Assembly (NCBI GenBank): GCA_024404395.1
Contig: JAKSPZ010000065.1
Coordinates: 1 to 6,270 of the forward strand
Direction: 5' to 3'
From: Clostridia bacterium
Lineage (GTDB): Bacteria > Bacillota > Clostridia > Christensenellales > Aristaeellaceae
Length of the DNA stretch: 6,270 nt
Shown: one piece after another, positions 1-5,889 of the stretch
Layout: the number at the start of each line of letters is the position of its first letter
Numbering within the stretch: the first letter of the stretch is position 1
Program-made: the position numbers and the translations under genes
Notes under the pieces: generated by a model
The model's input: the letters and a program-made list of their open reading frames with translations, nothing else
What the model was told of the DNA's origin: nothing
The model's database searches: none

Positions 1-423
1 GGTTGGCCGGGACATACCGCATTCATCGATCCCAGAAGCAAGGAATTTGCCGCGGATTCTCTCGAGGAGTTCTGCAAGCTGGGTTCCAGAATCGTGACCG
101 AAACGCCCCTGACCATCTCCGAGAACTCTCTGTTCTCTCCCATGGGTGCGTCCGGCGACGTTTGGGCAGTTCCGCCGAAGGCAGCGACCATCGGTCCTCG
201 CGATATCGTGAACGCCAAGGATCGTTGCGAGCTGCACAACTGCGTCAATCCCGACGGTTCCAGCTGGCAGCGTATGGTGTCCAGACTTGAGCTCTATGGA
301 CCCATCTCCATGGAGTGCCCCGCGTCTATCCTGCGCCTCGGCAAGGGCACCTGCTATGTTTCCGAAGCCATCGCAAAGCCCTTCGCTTCCTGGCATTGCG
401 GCATCGAGAACAAGGACCTGTAA
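1..423 (+). CDS. NagB-family (glucosamine-6-phosphate isomerase/deaminase-like) protein, C-terminal 140 residues; 5' end outside window
   Basis: The frame is open from base 1 to the TAA at 421-423, so the start lies upstream. The fragment aligns by eye with the second half of glucosamine-6-phosphate deaminase (NagB). It opens with GWPGHTAFIDP, matching the NagB active-site stretch GxxDGHIAFNEP. Next come TETPLTISENS (matching TLTxxTRxANS) and VPPKAATIGPRDIV (matching VPKYALTVGVGTLL), then a final CPASILRL segment in the place of NagB's last helix region. Family knowledge: NagB-type enzymes act in the cytoplasm on phosphorylated amino sugars. The histidine of the DGH motif is kept (residue 5 of the fragment), but the preceding aspartate is proline, the later glutamate is aspartate, and the phosphate-binding arginine position appears to be isoleucine. 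It may therefore be a paralogue with another sugar-phosphate substrate rather than true NagB. The next gene starts 14 nt after the stop. The family call is fairly firm; the substrate is not known. Confidence 0.72.
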   Translation, partial: GWPGHTAFIDPRSKEFAADSLEEFCKLGSRIVTETPLTISENSLFSPMGASGDVWAVPPKAATIGPRDIVNAKDRCELHNCVNPDGSSWQRMVSRLELYGPISMECPASILRLGKGTCYVSEAIAKPFASWHCGIENKDL

Positions 424-437
424 TCCGGAGAAAACTG

Positions 438-1127
438 ATGAAACGATTTATAGCCTTTATTCTGACCGTAGCGCTTCTGACCGTTACCTTGAACGCATCT
501 GCAGAAGCTCCGGCGATCATCGGAAAGATGAGCGGCGGTCTCGGGGATATCTGGAATGCCGTCGTGGACACTGCGACTGACGTCTTTGAAGAGGTATCCG
601 AAGTAGTCAGTGTCGCCGCAGATGACTTCCTTGAGTATGCCTCCGAAGCAGGCGAACAAGCCTGGGCCTGGGCACAGGTCAAGATTGGCGAAGCTTGGGT
701 CTGGACCAAAGAAAACGCCGCAGAAGTGTGGGACTGGGCAGGCGTGAAGCTCGGTGAGGTCACAGTTGAGGTGACTGAATGGATCAAGCTGAACGGTCCC
801 GATATTCTCGACCAGCTGCACGTCATCTTCGTCGGCTTGCTGGATGAGCTCGGCATCAATTCCGAGAACATCGAAGCCATCTGGAATGAGGTCATGGCTT
901 ACGCCGACAGCCACAACATCAAGCCTTCGGTCATGGCCAAACTTGTACTGGCGATCATCGTCCGCTTTGTCATGGCGGAGGATGTCGACATGCAGGGGGC
1001 TGCCGATGTCTATATCAAAGAAGTTCTGGCGCAGTGGTTCTCCGACTTCTCCGTCGATACCAATGAAGAAGCCGAGAGCGCACTCGAAGGACTTGAAGAT
1101 TCCCTCGCTCAATTCCAGAACAACTAA
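438..1127 (+). CDS. Secreted acidic Trp-rich 11-residue-repeat protein of unknown function (229 aa)
   Basis: I do not recognise this family. The ATG at 438 is chosen because GGAG at 427-430 sits 7 nt upstream and the product then begins with a clear signal peptide: MKR, a hydrophobic core at about residues 4-19, and an ASA cleavage site, so cutting after Ala22 is likely. The open frame extends further upstream, but only antiparallel to this logic and inside the previous gene. The mature protein (about 207 aa) has no cysteine, is rich in Asp/Glu, and has ten tryptophans. Residues 75-107 form three 11-residue units, AWAWAQVKIGE, AWVWTKENAAE and VWDWAGVKLGE, followed by a degenerate fourth (108-118). 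Weaker 11-residue phasing may extend back to about residue 42. The C-terminal half looks helical, with a hydrophobic stretch near 166-179 and a very acidic tail. It lies 14 nt after the NagB-like gene, so co-transcription is likely, and is followed by a strong terminator. Export is well supported; surface, membrane or polymer binding would be speculation. Confidence 0.85.
   Translation: MKRFIAFILTVALLTVTLNASAEAPAIIGKMSGGLGDIWNAVVDTATDVFEEVSEVVSVAADDFLEYASEAGEQAWAWAQVKIGEAWVWTKENAAEVWDWAGVKLGEVTVEVTEWIKLNGPDILDQLHVIFVGLLDELGINSENIEAIWNEVMAYADSHNIKPSVMAKLVLAIIVRFVMAEDVDMQGAADVYIKEVLAQWFSDFSVDTNEEAESALEGLEDSLAQFQNN
660..791 (+). repeat. 33-bp in-phase coding repeat encoding the 11-residue WxW units
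   Basis: Four consecutive 33-bp units encode residues 75-118 of the secreted protein. The first three share tryptophan at positions 2 and 4 (W76/W78, W87/W89, W98/W100) and a final glutamate. Units 1 and 3 also share VKxGE. The fourth has lost the tryptophan pair. The units differ considerably at the nucleotide level, so this is an old, protein-level repeat and not a recent slippage product. Confidence 0.75.
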
Positions 1128-1132
1128 AGTCA

Positions 1133-1165
1133 ATGCGCCGTTCCGAATCGGAACGGCGCATTTTT
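1133..1165 (+). terminator. Intrinsic terminator of the secreted-protein gene
   Basis: A perfect inverted repeat pairs 1133-1144 with 1150-1161 around loop GAATC, with GC-rich arms. The run TTTTT at 1161-1165 follows at once. It starts 6 nt after the TAA of the secreted-protein gene. The flank that would give a U-tract on the other strand is weak, so it should act mainly on the plus strand. Confidence 0.88.
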
Positions 1166-1172
1166 CATACAT

Positions 1173-1206
1173 AAAAACAAGCCGCTTCGCAATGAAGCGG
1201 CTTGTT
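1173..1206 (-). terminator. Intrinsic terminator of the nfnAB operon
   Basis: A 13-bp perfect stem (1176-1188 with 1194-1206, loop 1189-1193) lies 12 bases beyond the nfnB stop. Read on the minus strand the stem is followed by a T-rich run (plus-strand A at 1173-1177), while the plus-strand flank has no T-tract. It therefore belongs to the minus-strand operon and sits back to back with the plus-strand terminator of the convergent gene. Confidence 0.87.
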
Positions 1207-1217
1207 GGTTTCAGAAC

Positions 1218-2645
1218 TTAGGCGTTCTTGCCCTTGATGTACTCGTCGATAGCGGCGGCAGCGTTCTTGCCTGCGCCCATGGCGAGGATAACGGTAGCAG
1301 CGCCGGTAACGGCATCACCGCCGGCGTATACGCCTTCGCGGCTGGTCAGACCATCTTCACCCTGGGTGATGATGCAGCCATGCTTGTTGGCGTCCAGACC
1401 GGGAGTGGTGGAACGGATCAGGGGGTTGGGGCTGGTACCCAGAGCCATGATCATGGTGTCGATATCAAGGATGAACTCGCTGCCTTCCTTGACGATGGGA
1501 CGACGGCGGCCGGAAGCATCGGGCTCGCCCAGTTCCATCTCGACGCACTTCATGCCGCAGACTTCGCCGTTGCGAGGATCGCGGGGATCGTCGGGATTGT
1601 TGAAGCCCAGGACCTCGACGGGGTTGGTCAGGGTCTTGAAGATGATGCCTTCTTCCTGAGCATGCTCAACTTCTTCGTGACGGGCGGGCAGTTCCTGCAT
1701 GCCGCGACGATAGACGATGTAGACATTCTCGGCGCCCAGGCGCTTTGCGCAGCGGGCGGCGTCCATGGCAACGTTACCGCCACCGACGACGGCGACGTTC
1801 TTGCCGTGACGGATGGGGGTCTTGCTGTCGGGCTTGTAAGCCTTCATCAGGTTGATACGGGTCAGGAACTCATTGGCGGAGTAGACGCCCTTGAGGGACT
1901 CGCCGGGGATGCCCATGAAGCGGGGCAGACCTGCGCCGGAGCCGATGAAGACGGCTTCGTAACCCATCTCGAACAGCTCGTCAATGGTGAGGACCTTACC
2001 GATGACCATGTTGCACTCGACGTCAACGCCGATGGCCTTCAGGTTTTCGACTTCCTTATTGACGATGGCCTTGGGAAGACGGAACTCGGGGATGCCGTAG
2101 CTCAGAACGCCGCCGGCAACGTGGAGTGCCTCGTAGATGGTGACCTTGTAGCCCTGCTTGGCGAGGTCGCCTGCACAGGTCAGACCGGCAGGACCTGCAC
2201 CGATAACAGCGACCTTATGGCCGTTCTGCTCGGGCATCTTGGGGGCTTCGGTAGCATGCTCGCGATGCCAGTCGGCAACGAAGCGCTCCAGACGGCCGAT
2301 GCCGACGGGTTCGCCCTTGATGCCGCGGACGCACTTGGATTCACACTGAGATTCCTGGGGGCAGACACGGCCGCAGACTGCGGGCAGGGAGGTCTGCTTG
2401 GTCAGCACTTCGTAAGCGCCGTCCAGGTCGTCATTGGCAACGCGCTCGATGAAAGCGGGGATGTCGATGCAGACGGGGCAAGCGGAGACGCAGGGCTTGT
2501 TCTTGCAGTTCAGGCAGCGACGAGCTTCCTCGATCGCCATTTCGTAGGTGTAACCGGTAGCAACTTCCTCGAAAACCTTATTACGGTAGTTGGGATCGAG
2601 AGAGGGCATGGGGCACTTGGTGAGGCTCATATTCTTCTGTGCCAT
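1218..2645 (-). CDS. nfnB/gltA: NfnB / GltA-type NADPH-binding subunit of NADH-dependent reduced ferredoxin:NADP oxidoreductase (475 aa)
   Basis: The protein has the full layout of the glutamate-synthase-small-subunit-like family. An N-terminal double cluster domain has Cys44, 47, 52 and 56 (CxxCxxxxCxxxC), then Cys91, 95, 101 and 105 in a CGRVCPQESQC region. An FAD Rossmann motif GAGPAG is at 149-154, a second dinucleotide motif GGGNVA at 288-293 for NADP(H), VYRRG at 311-315, and a C-terminal FAD motif GVYAGGDAVTGAATV from 438. The 475-residue length fits the single-chain type often named gltA. However, the adjoining gene encodes the matching NfnA subunit and no large glutamate synthase subunit is visible, so an Nfn (electron-bifurcating transhydrogenase) role is preferred. 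Known for the family: it carries the bifurcating FAD and two [4Fe-4S] clusters and couples NADPH oxidation to reduction of NAD and ferredoxin, reversibly. The start at 2645 is supported by AGGAGGT (2655-2661) inside the end of nfnA, with a 2-nt gap between the genes. The related sulfide dehydrogenase (SudA) is the main alternative. Confidence 0.92.
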   Translation of the reverse strand: MAQKNMSLTKCPMPSLDPNYRNKVFEEVATGYTYEMAIEEARRCLNCKNKPCVSACPVCIDIPAFIERVANDDLDGAYEVLTKQTSLPAVCGRVCPQESQCESKCVRGIKGEPVGIGRLERFVADWHREHATEAPKMPEQNGHKVAVIGAGPAGLTCAGDLAKQGYKVTIYEALHVAGGVLSYGIPEFRLPKAIVNKEVENLKAIGVDVECNMVIGKVLTIDELFEMGYEAVFIGSGAGLPRFMGIPGESLKGVYSANEFLTRINLMKAYKPDSKTPIRHGKNVAVVGGGNVAMDAARCAKRLGAENVYIVYRRGMQELPARHEEVEHAQEEGIIFKTLTNPVEVLGFNNPDDPRDPRNGEVCGMKCVEMELGEPDASGRRRPIVKEGSEFILDIDTMIMALGTSPNPLIRSTTPGLDANKHGCIITQGEDGLTSREGVYAGGDAVTGAATVILAMGAGKNAAAAIDEYIKGKNA

Positions 2646-2647
2646 GA

Positions 2648-3490
2648 TTACTCGACCTCCTTCTTAAGCAGATTGCAGGTTTCTTCGCGCTTGTGGGCTT
2701 CGAAATCACGGTACATTGCGCCGCGCTTCATTGCCTCGTCGAAGTCGACCTGATGGCCGTCGAACTCGGGGCCATCGACGCAAGCGAACTTGGTCTCGCC
2801 GCCAACGGTGAGACGGCAGCCGCCGCACATGCCGGTACCGTCGACCATGATGGGGTTCATGGAGATGACGGTCTTGACGTTGTACTTCTTGGTGGTCATG
2901 CAGACAAACTTCATCATGATGACGGGACCGATGGCGATGACGACATCGTACTCGTTGCCATCAAGGATCAGCTGTTCCAGAGCGTTGGTGACCAGACCCT
3001 TGGTGCCGTAGGTACCGTCGTCGGTCATCATGCAGACCTTATCGGAGCAGGCATTGAATTCGTCCTCGAGGATGACCAGATCCTTGCAGCGGAAACCGAC
3101 GATGGAATGAACTTCCACGCCTGCGGCATGCATGGCCTGAGCAACGGGCAGGGCGATGGCGCAGCCGACGCCGCCGCCGACGATGGCGACCTTCTTGTAG
3201 CCTTCGATATGGGTGGCCTTGCCGAGGGGGCCGACGAAGTCGGGCAGGTAGTCGCCCTCGTTCATGGCGTTGAGCTCCATAGTGGTGCCGCCGACGATCT
3301 GGAAGATGATATCGACGGTGCCTGCCTCGCGGTCATAACCGGCGATGGTCAGCGGGATACGCTCACCGTCTGCGGAGGCACGCAGGATGATAAACTGACC
3401 GGCCTTTGCCTTCTTGGCAACCAGCGGCGCTTCGATGACCATCTTGGTGACGGTCGGATTCAAAGGCTGCTTTTTCACAATCTTGAACAT
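2648..3490 (-). CDS. nfnA: NfnA: FAD/NAD-binding [2Fe-2S] subunit of NADH-dependent reduced ferredoxin:NADP oxidoreductase (280 aa)
   Basis: This is a ferredoxin-NADP-reductase-fold protein of the dihydroorotate dehydrogenase PyrK/sulfide dehydrogenase beta type. The FAD-binding motif RIPLTIAG is at 44-51, GPLGKA near 87-92, and the NAD-binding glycine motif VGGGVG at 104-109. Near the C-terminus Asp217, Cys222, Cys225 and Cys237 reproduce the D-x4-C-x2-C-x11-C ligand pattern known for the [2Fe-2S] cluster of NfnA, followed by the family signature VDGPEFDGHQVDF. The partner nfnB starts 2 nt downstream, so the two chains are translationally coupled. The ATG at 3490 is preferred over an upstream in-frame start because GAGGAG (3498-3503 on the complement) sits 7 nt before it and the protein then begins MFKIV, as family members do. 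Family knowledge: NfnA passes electrons between NAD(H) and the bifurcating FAD in NfnB. SudB-like sulfide dehydrogenase activity is an alternative reading. Confidence 0.92.
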   Translation of the reverse strand: MFKIVKKQPLNPTVTKMVIEAPLVAKKAKAGQFIILRASADGERIPLTIAGYDREAGTVDIIFQIVGGTTMELNAMNEGDYLPDFVGPLGKATHIEGYKKVAIVGGGVGCAIALPVAQAMHAAGVEVHSIVGFRCKDLVILEDEFNACSDKVCMMTDDGTYGTKGLVTNALEQLILDGNEYDVVIAIGPVIMMKFVCMTTKKYNVKTVISMNPIMVDGTGMCGGCRLTVGGETKFACVDGPEFDGHQVDFDEAMKRGAMYRDFEAHKREETCNLLKKEVE

Positions 3491-3497
3491 GGTTCCA

Positions 3498-3503
3498 CTC
3501 CTC
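3498..3503 (-). promoter_or_regulatory. Ribosome binding site deciding the nfnA start
   Basis: The complement reads GAGGAG, 7 nt upstream of the ATG at 3490. It selects this start over the longer open frame beginning at 3544, which has no comparable site. Confidence 0.8.
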
Positions 3504-3517
3504 TTTTGTTCATGGAA

Positions 3518-3531
3518 ACGGTTAAAACCGT
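3518..3531 (-). repeat. Small inverted repeat in the nfnAB leader
   Basis: Two perfect 6-bp arms (ACGGTT and AACCGT) are separated by 2 nt, between the predicted transcript start and the nfnA ribosome binding site. As RNA the 2-nt loop is too tight for all six pairs, so it may be a protein-binding dyad in DNA instead. There is no following T-tract on the minus strand to make it a terminator. Confidence 0.35.
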
Positions 3532-3549
3532 CAAAAAACTCCAACTTTT

Positions 3550-3578
3550 ATGTTATCACAATTGTGCCCGAATTGCAA
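3550..3578 (-). promoter_or_regulatory. Candidate promoter of the nfnAB operon
   Basis: On the minus strand, TTGCAA (3578-3573) is followed by a 17-bp spacer and TAACAT (3555-3550). TG one base upstream of the hexamer makes an extended -10 (TGATAACAT). Transcription would begin near 3543 and give a leader of about 50 nt. The two hexamers match the sigma-A consensus only partly, so this is a best candidate and not certain. A 10-bp palindrome lies in the spacer. Confidence 0.45.
3557..3566. repeat. Perfect 10-bp palindrome in the nfnAB promoter spacer
   Basis: CACAATTGTG is a perfect palindrome lying between the candidate -35 and -10 of nfnAB and touching the extended -10 TG. That position suits a repressor-type operator. 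It does not match the full redox-sensor Rex consensus, so no regulator is named. Confidence 0.4.
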
Positions 3579-3645
3579 TGTTTCACAGCAAAACAAAACG
3601 AAAAAACAGACGTAAATTTCTGCGAAATCAAAGAAGATTAACATT

Positions 3646-3691
3646 TATGGAATAGAAAAACGATAAACAAAACATTATAATATTTTCCATA
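3646..3691. repeat. 7-bp inverted repeat bracketing the guaA promoter
   Basis: TATGGAA (3646-3652) and TTCCATA (3685-3691) are exact reverse complements, 32 bp apart. The left arm abuts the -35 and the right arm covers the expected transcript start. It may be chance in AT-rich DNA or paired half-sites of an operator. Confidence 0.35.
3653..3681 (+). promoter_or_regulatory. guaA promoter
   Basis: A perfect TATAAT at 3676-3681 is preceded, with a 17-bp spacer, by TAGAAA (3653-3658), a weak match to TTGACA. The surroundings are AT-rich. Transcription would start near 3688, leaving a leader of about 24 nt. That is too short for a guanine riboswitch, and none of its conserved pieces is visible. 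Confidence 0.7.
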
Positions 3692-3698
3692 TTTTATT

Positions 3699-3704
3699 GG
3701 GAGG
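3699..3704 (+). promoter_or_regulatory. Ribosome binding site deciding the guaA start
   Basis: GGGAGG lies 7 nt before the ATG at 3712. An in-frame TTG at 3697 overlaps this site and so cannot be the start. Confidence 0.88.
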
Positions 3705-3711
3705 GTTGTGT

Positions 3712-5253
3712 ATGGCAGTAACCGAAAAGATTGTTGTACTCGATTTCGGTGGACAATACAACCAGCTGATCGCGCGACGTGTTCGCGAATCGGGTGTGTA
3801 TTGTGAGATCCTCAACTACGCTGTGCCCATTGAGAAATGGAAGGACGAGACCCTGAAGGGCATCATCCTTACCGGCGGTCCCAACAGTGTCTACAGCGAC
3901 GATGCTCCGCGCCTCGGCAACGAGATCTTTGAGCAGGGCGTACCCGTTCTCGGCATCTGCTATGGCATGCAGCTCATCAACTACCTTTGCAAAGGTCAGG
4001 TCGAATCCGCGGAAGTCAGCGAATACGGTCATACCGTGCTGAATACCAAGGAGACGGCGCTCTTCCGCAACGTCAGCCGCGAGACTGTGGTCTTCATGAA
4101 CCACAACGATCGCGTCAGCACGCTGCCCGAAGGCTTCACTGCCGATGCCAGCACGAGCAACTGCCCTGTCGCAGCGTTCTCCAACACGGAGCGCGGCATC
4201 TACGGTGTGCAGTTCCATCCCGAAGTCCGTCACTCCGTTGAAGGCACCCAGATGCTGAAGAACTTCGTGTTCGATGTCTGCGGCTGTGCCGGCGGTTATC
4301 GTGCGGAAGATATGATCGGCCGTATGGTCAACGAGATCCGCGAGCAGGTCGGCAATGGCAAAGTTGTTGCAGGTCTGTCCGGCGGTGTTGACAGCTCCGT
4401 TGCCTGTGCCCTCGCAGGTCGCGTACTCGGTCACGATCAGCTGGTCTGCGTCTTTGTCGACCATGGTCTTCTCAGAAAGAATGAGGCGCGCGATGTCATG
4501 CAGACTTATCGCGACAACCTCGGTCTGAATGTTATCCACGTTGACGCTTCCGAGCGCTTCCTTGAGGCACTGAAGGGCGTTACCGATCCCGAGAGAAAGC
4601 GCAAGATCATCGGCGAGCTGTTCGTCCGCGTGTTCGAAGAAGAAGCTCGCAAGACCGGCGCTGACTTCCTGCTGCAGGGCACCATCTATCCCGACAAGAT
4701 CGAGAGCGGTATGGGCGGTTCTGCGCCCATCAAGAGCCACCACAACGTCGGTGGTCTGCCGAAGGCTTCCCTCCCCCAGAAGGATCACATCATCGAGCCC
4801 CTTCCGCTGCTCTTCAAGGATGAAGTGCGTGCGGTTGGTGAGGAGCTTGGCATTCCGCATCACATGGTATGGCGTCAGCCCTTCCCGGGTCCCGGCCTTG
4901 CCGTGCGCGTGATCGGCGAGATCACCCGTGAAAAGCTGGACATCCTTCGCGAGTGCGACGCCATCTATCTGGAAGAGCTCAGCAACGCGGGCTTGTCCGA
5001 GCAGATCTGGCAGTCCTTCGCGGTCATGACGGGCATCCGTACCGTCGGCTGCATGGGCGACGGCCGCACCTACGGCTACTGCATCGGCCTTCGTGCAGTC
5101 ACTTCCGATGATGCCATGACCGTCGAAGCGGCAGAGATCCCTTATCCTGTTCTGAAGAAGATCGTCAGCCGCATCATCAACGAGGTCCACGGAGTCAACC
5201 GTGTCGTCTACGATGTCACGGGCAAGCCTCCGGGAACCATCGAGTGGGAATAA
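3712..5253 (+). CDS. guaA: GMP synthase (glutamine-hydrolysing), 513 aa
   Basis: GuaA converts XMP to GMP in the cytoplasm, using ATP and ammonia from glutamine, as the last step of guanine nucleotide synthesis. The class I glutamine amidotransferase domain occupies about residues 6-190, with the nucleophile Cys83 in GICYGMQ and the His169/Glu171 pair in FHPEV. The ATP pyrophosphatase domain follows, with the P-loop SGGVDSS at 223-229. The C-terminal dimerisation domain contains RQPFPGPGLAVRV (388-400) and ends with the family-typical GTIEWE. All key residues are present and the length is normal. It is a single-gene unit: its own promoter lies upstream, the neighbour nfnA is divergent, and an intrinsic terminator follows 15 nt after the stop. 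No xpt, pbuX or guaB is in view. Confidence 0.98.
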   Translation: MAVTEKIVVLDFGGQYNQLIARRVRESGVYCEILNYAVPIEKWKDETLKGIILTGGPNSVYSDDAPRLGNEIFEQGVPVLGICYGMQLINYLCKGQVESAEVSEYGHTVLNTKETALFRNVSRETVVFMNHNDRVSTLPEGFTADASTSNCPVAAFSNTERGIYGVQFHPEVRHSVEGTQMLKNFVFDVCGCAGGYRAEDMIGRMVNEIREQVGNGKVVAGLSGGVDSSVACALAGRVLGHDQLVCVFVDHGLLRKNEARDVMQTYRDNLGLNVIHVDASERFLEALKGVTDPERKRKIIGELFVRVFEEEARKTGADFLLQGTIYPDKIESGMGGSAPIKSHHNVGGLPKASLPQKDHIIEPLPLLFKDEVRAVGEELGIPHHMVWRQPFPGPGLAVRVIGEITREKLDILRECDAIYLEELSNAGLSEQIWQSFAVMTGIRTVGCMGDGRTYGYCIGLRAVTSDDAMTVEAAEIPYPVLKKIVSRIINEVHGVNRVVYDVTGKPPGTIEWE

Positions 5254-5267
5254 TCCGAAACACAATC

Positions 5268-5299
5268 AGCGGCAGCGCAATGAGCGCTGCCGCTTTTTT
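5268..5299 (+). terminator. Intrinsic terminator of guaA
   Basis: An 11-bp perfect GC-rich stem pairs 5268-5278 with 5284-5294 around loop AATGA, followed by six T residues (5294-5299). It starts 15 nt after the guaA stop. Confidence 0.93.
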
Positions 5300-5309
5300 C
5301 GTTATACAG

Positions 5310-5337
5310 TTCAGAATATAGATTTTCGTGGTATAAT
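5310..5337 (+). promoter_or_regulatory. Extended -10 promoter of the grpB-like gene
   Basis: TGGTATAAT (5329-5337) is a consensus extended -10. A weak -35, TTCAGA (5310-5315), lies 16 bp upstream. Transcription would start near 5344 and give a leader of about 63 nt. The promoter begins just after the guaA terminator, so the gene is an independent unit. Confidence 0.75.
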
Positions 5338-5342
5338 GATAG

Positions 5343-5371
5343 AGTCAGAGATGAACTGACTGAGGTTTTTT
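5343..5371 (+). promoter_or_regulatory. Weak hairpin and T-run in the grpB leader
   Basis: AGTCAG (5343-5348) pairs with CTGACT (5356-5361) across a 7-nt loop, and six T residues follow at 5366-5371. The stem is only 6 bp and the T-run is 4 nt away, so it would be at best a weak attenuator or pause site. Confidence 0.25.
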
Positions 5372-5406
5372 GTTGGTCAAAACACATATTTGTTGCGGAG
5401 GAAGTA

Positions 5407-5889
5407 ATGATAGGACTAACTAGAGGAACGGTCGCTGTTATCAAGCACAATACTGCTTGGAAGGAAGCAGCTGAGAATTGTATTGCGTTGCTTGCGGAAA
5501 TACTGCAGAAAGATATGGTTGATGCTCAACATGTTGGTAGCACTGCGATATCTGGAATCTGTGCAAAACCGATTATTGATATCGCGGTAGGGGTTAAAGA
5601 TTTTCAGGATATATTGAAGCACAATTTGGAACTGACCAATCAGGGAATACATTATCGGAAGCAGGAACATGGAGAACAGTTGCTATATATTTGCGGGAAT
5701 TTGGAAAATGAAATAGTAACGCATCACATTCATGTTGTAATATGGGATTCCGAAGCTTGGAGAAATTACCTGAATTTTCGTGATTACATGAATTGTCATG
5801 ATGAAGAGGCTAATGCATACGCACAGCTCAAAACACAATTAGCAGAGCTATATTCGGAAAATCGTAGTTCTTATACCGCCGGGAAGTAG
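5407..5889 (+). CDS. GrpB/UPF0157 family nucleotidyltransferase-fold protein, apparently truncated by an in-frame TAG (160 aa)
   Basis: The protein matches the GrpB (UPF0157) family, a nucleotidyltransferase-fold group whose biological role is poorly known. The start is clear: GGAGG lies 5 nt upstream of the ATG and the N-terminus MIGLTRGTV is typical. The family core is present: HVGSTAISG (42-50) with the Gly-Ser pair, KPIIDIAV (54-61) with Asp58, THHIHVV (105-111), and YLNFRDYM (121-128), followed by a helical YAQLKTQLAELY segment. The frame stops at TAG after YTAGK, just where family members usually continue with a last short helix. Translating past the TAG gives EFIDCILQKAV and then a TAA at 5947-5949, for a total of 180 codons, the usual family length. 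The stop therefore looks like a nonsense change near the C-terminus. All catalytic-type residues precede it, so function could survive. The base composition is clearly AT-richer than guaA. Confidence 0.9.
   Translation: MIGLTRGTVAVIKHNTAWKEAAENCIALLAEILQKDMVDAQHVGSTAISGICAKPIIDIAVGVKDFQDILKHNLELTNQGIHYRKQEHGEQLLYICGNLENEIVTHHIHVVIWDSEAWRNYLNFRDYMNCHDEEANAYAQLKTQLAELYSENRSSYTAGK

Noticed and set aside
354..1172. A 272-codon minus-strand open frame opposite the secreted-protein gene
   Set aside because: It crosses the plus-strand terminator, has no ribosome binding site, and the plus-strand reading has a signal peptide, a ribosome binding site and a coherent repeat.
1380..2753. A 457-codon open frame on the plus strand opposite nfnB
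   Set aside because: It has low-complexity Asp/Gly/Ala-rich translation, no start signal, and the opposite strand encodes a fully recognised protein. It is a codon-bias shadow.
3491..3544. Upstream in-frame start at 3544 for nfnA
   Set aside because: It would add 18 residues with no family similarity and lies upstream of the clear ribosome binding site for 3490.
2693..3655. A 320-codon plus-strand open frame opposite nfnA running into the intergenic region
   Set aside because: It is also a shadow of a recognised gene, with no ribosome binding site or family motifs.
3697..3711. TTG at 3697 as an alternative guaA start
   Set aside because: It overlaps the GGGAGG ribosome binding site, and the ATG at 3712 has ideal spacing and the family N-terminus.
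3582..3711. Guanine or other purine riboswitch before guaA
   Set aside because: The predicted leader is only about 24 nt, and no purine-aptamer junction sequence or terminator hairpin is present.
3694..5265. A 523-codon open frame on the minus strand opposite all of guaA
   Set aside because: It has no ribosome binding site and no recognisable domain. It mirrors guaA exactly, as expected when the sense gene's codon bias avoids TTA, CTA and TCA in that frame.
1189..5283. Shared 7-mer GCAATGA in the hairpins of the nfnAB and guaA terminators
   Set aside because: The two hairpins act on opposite strands, so the loop RNAs differ. A shared 7-mer is likely chance.
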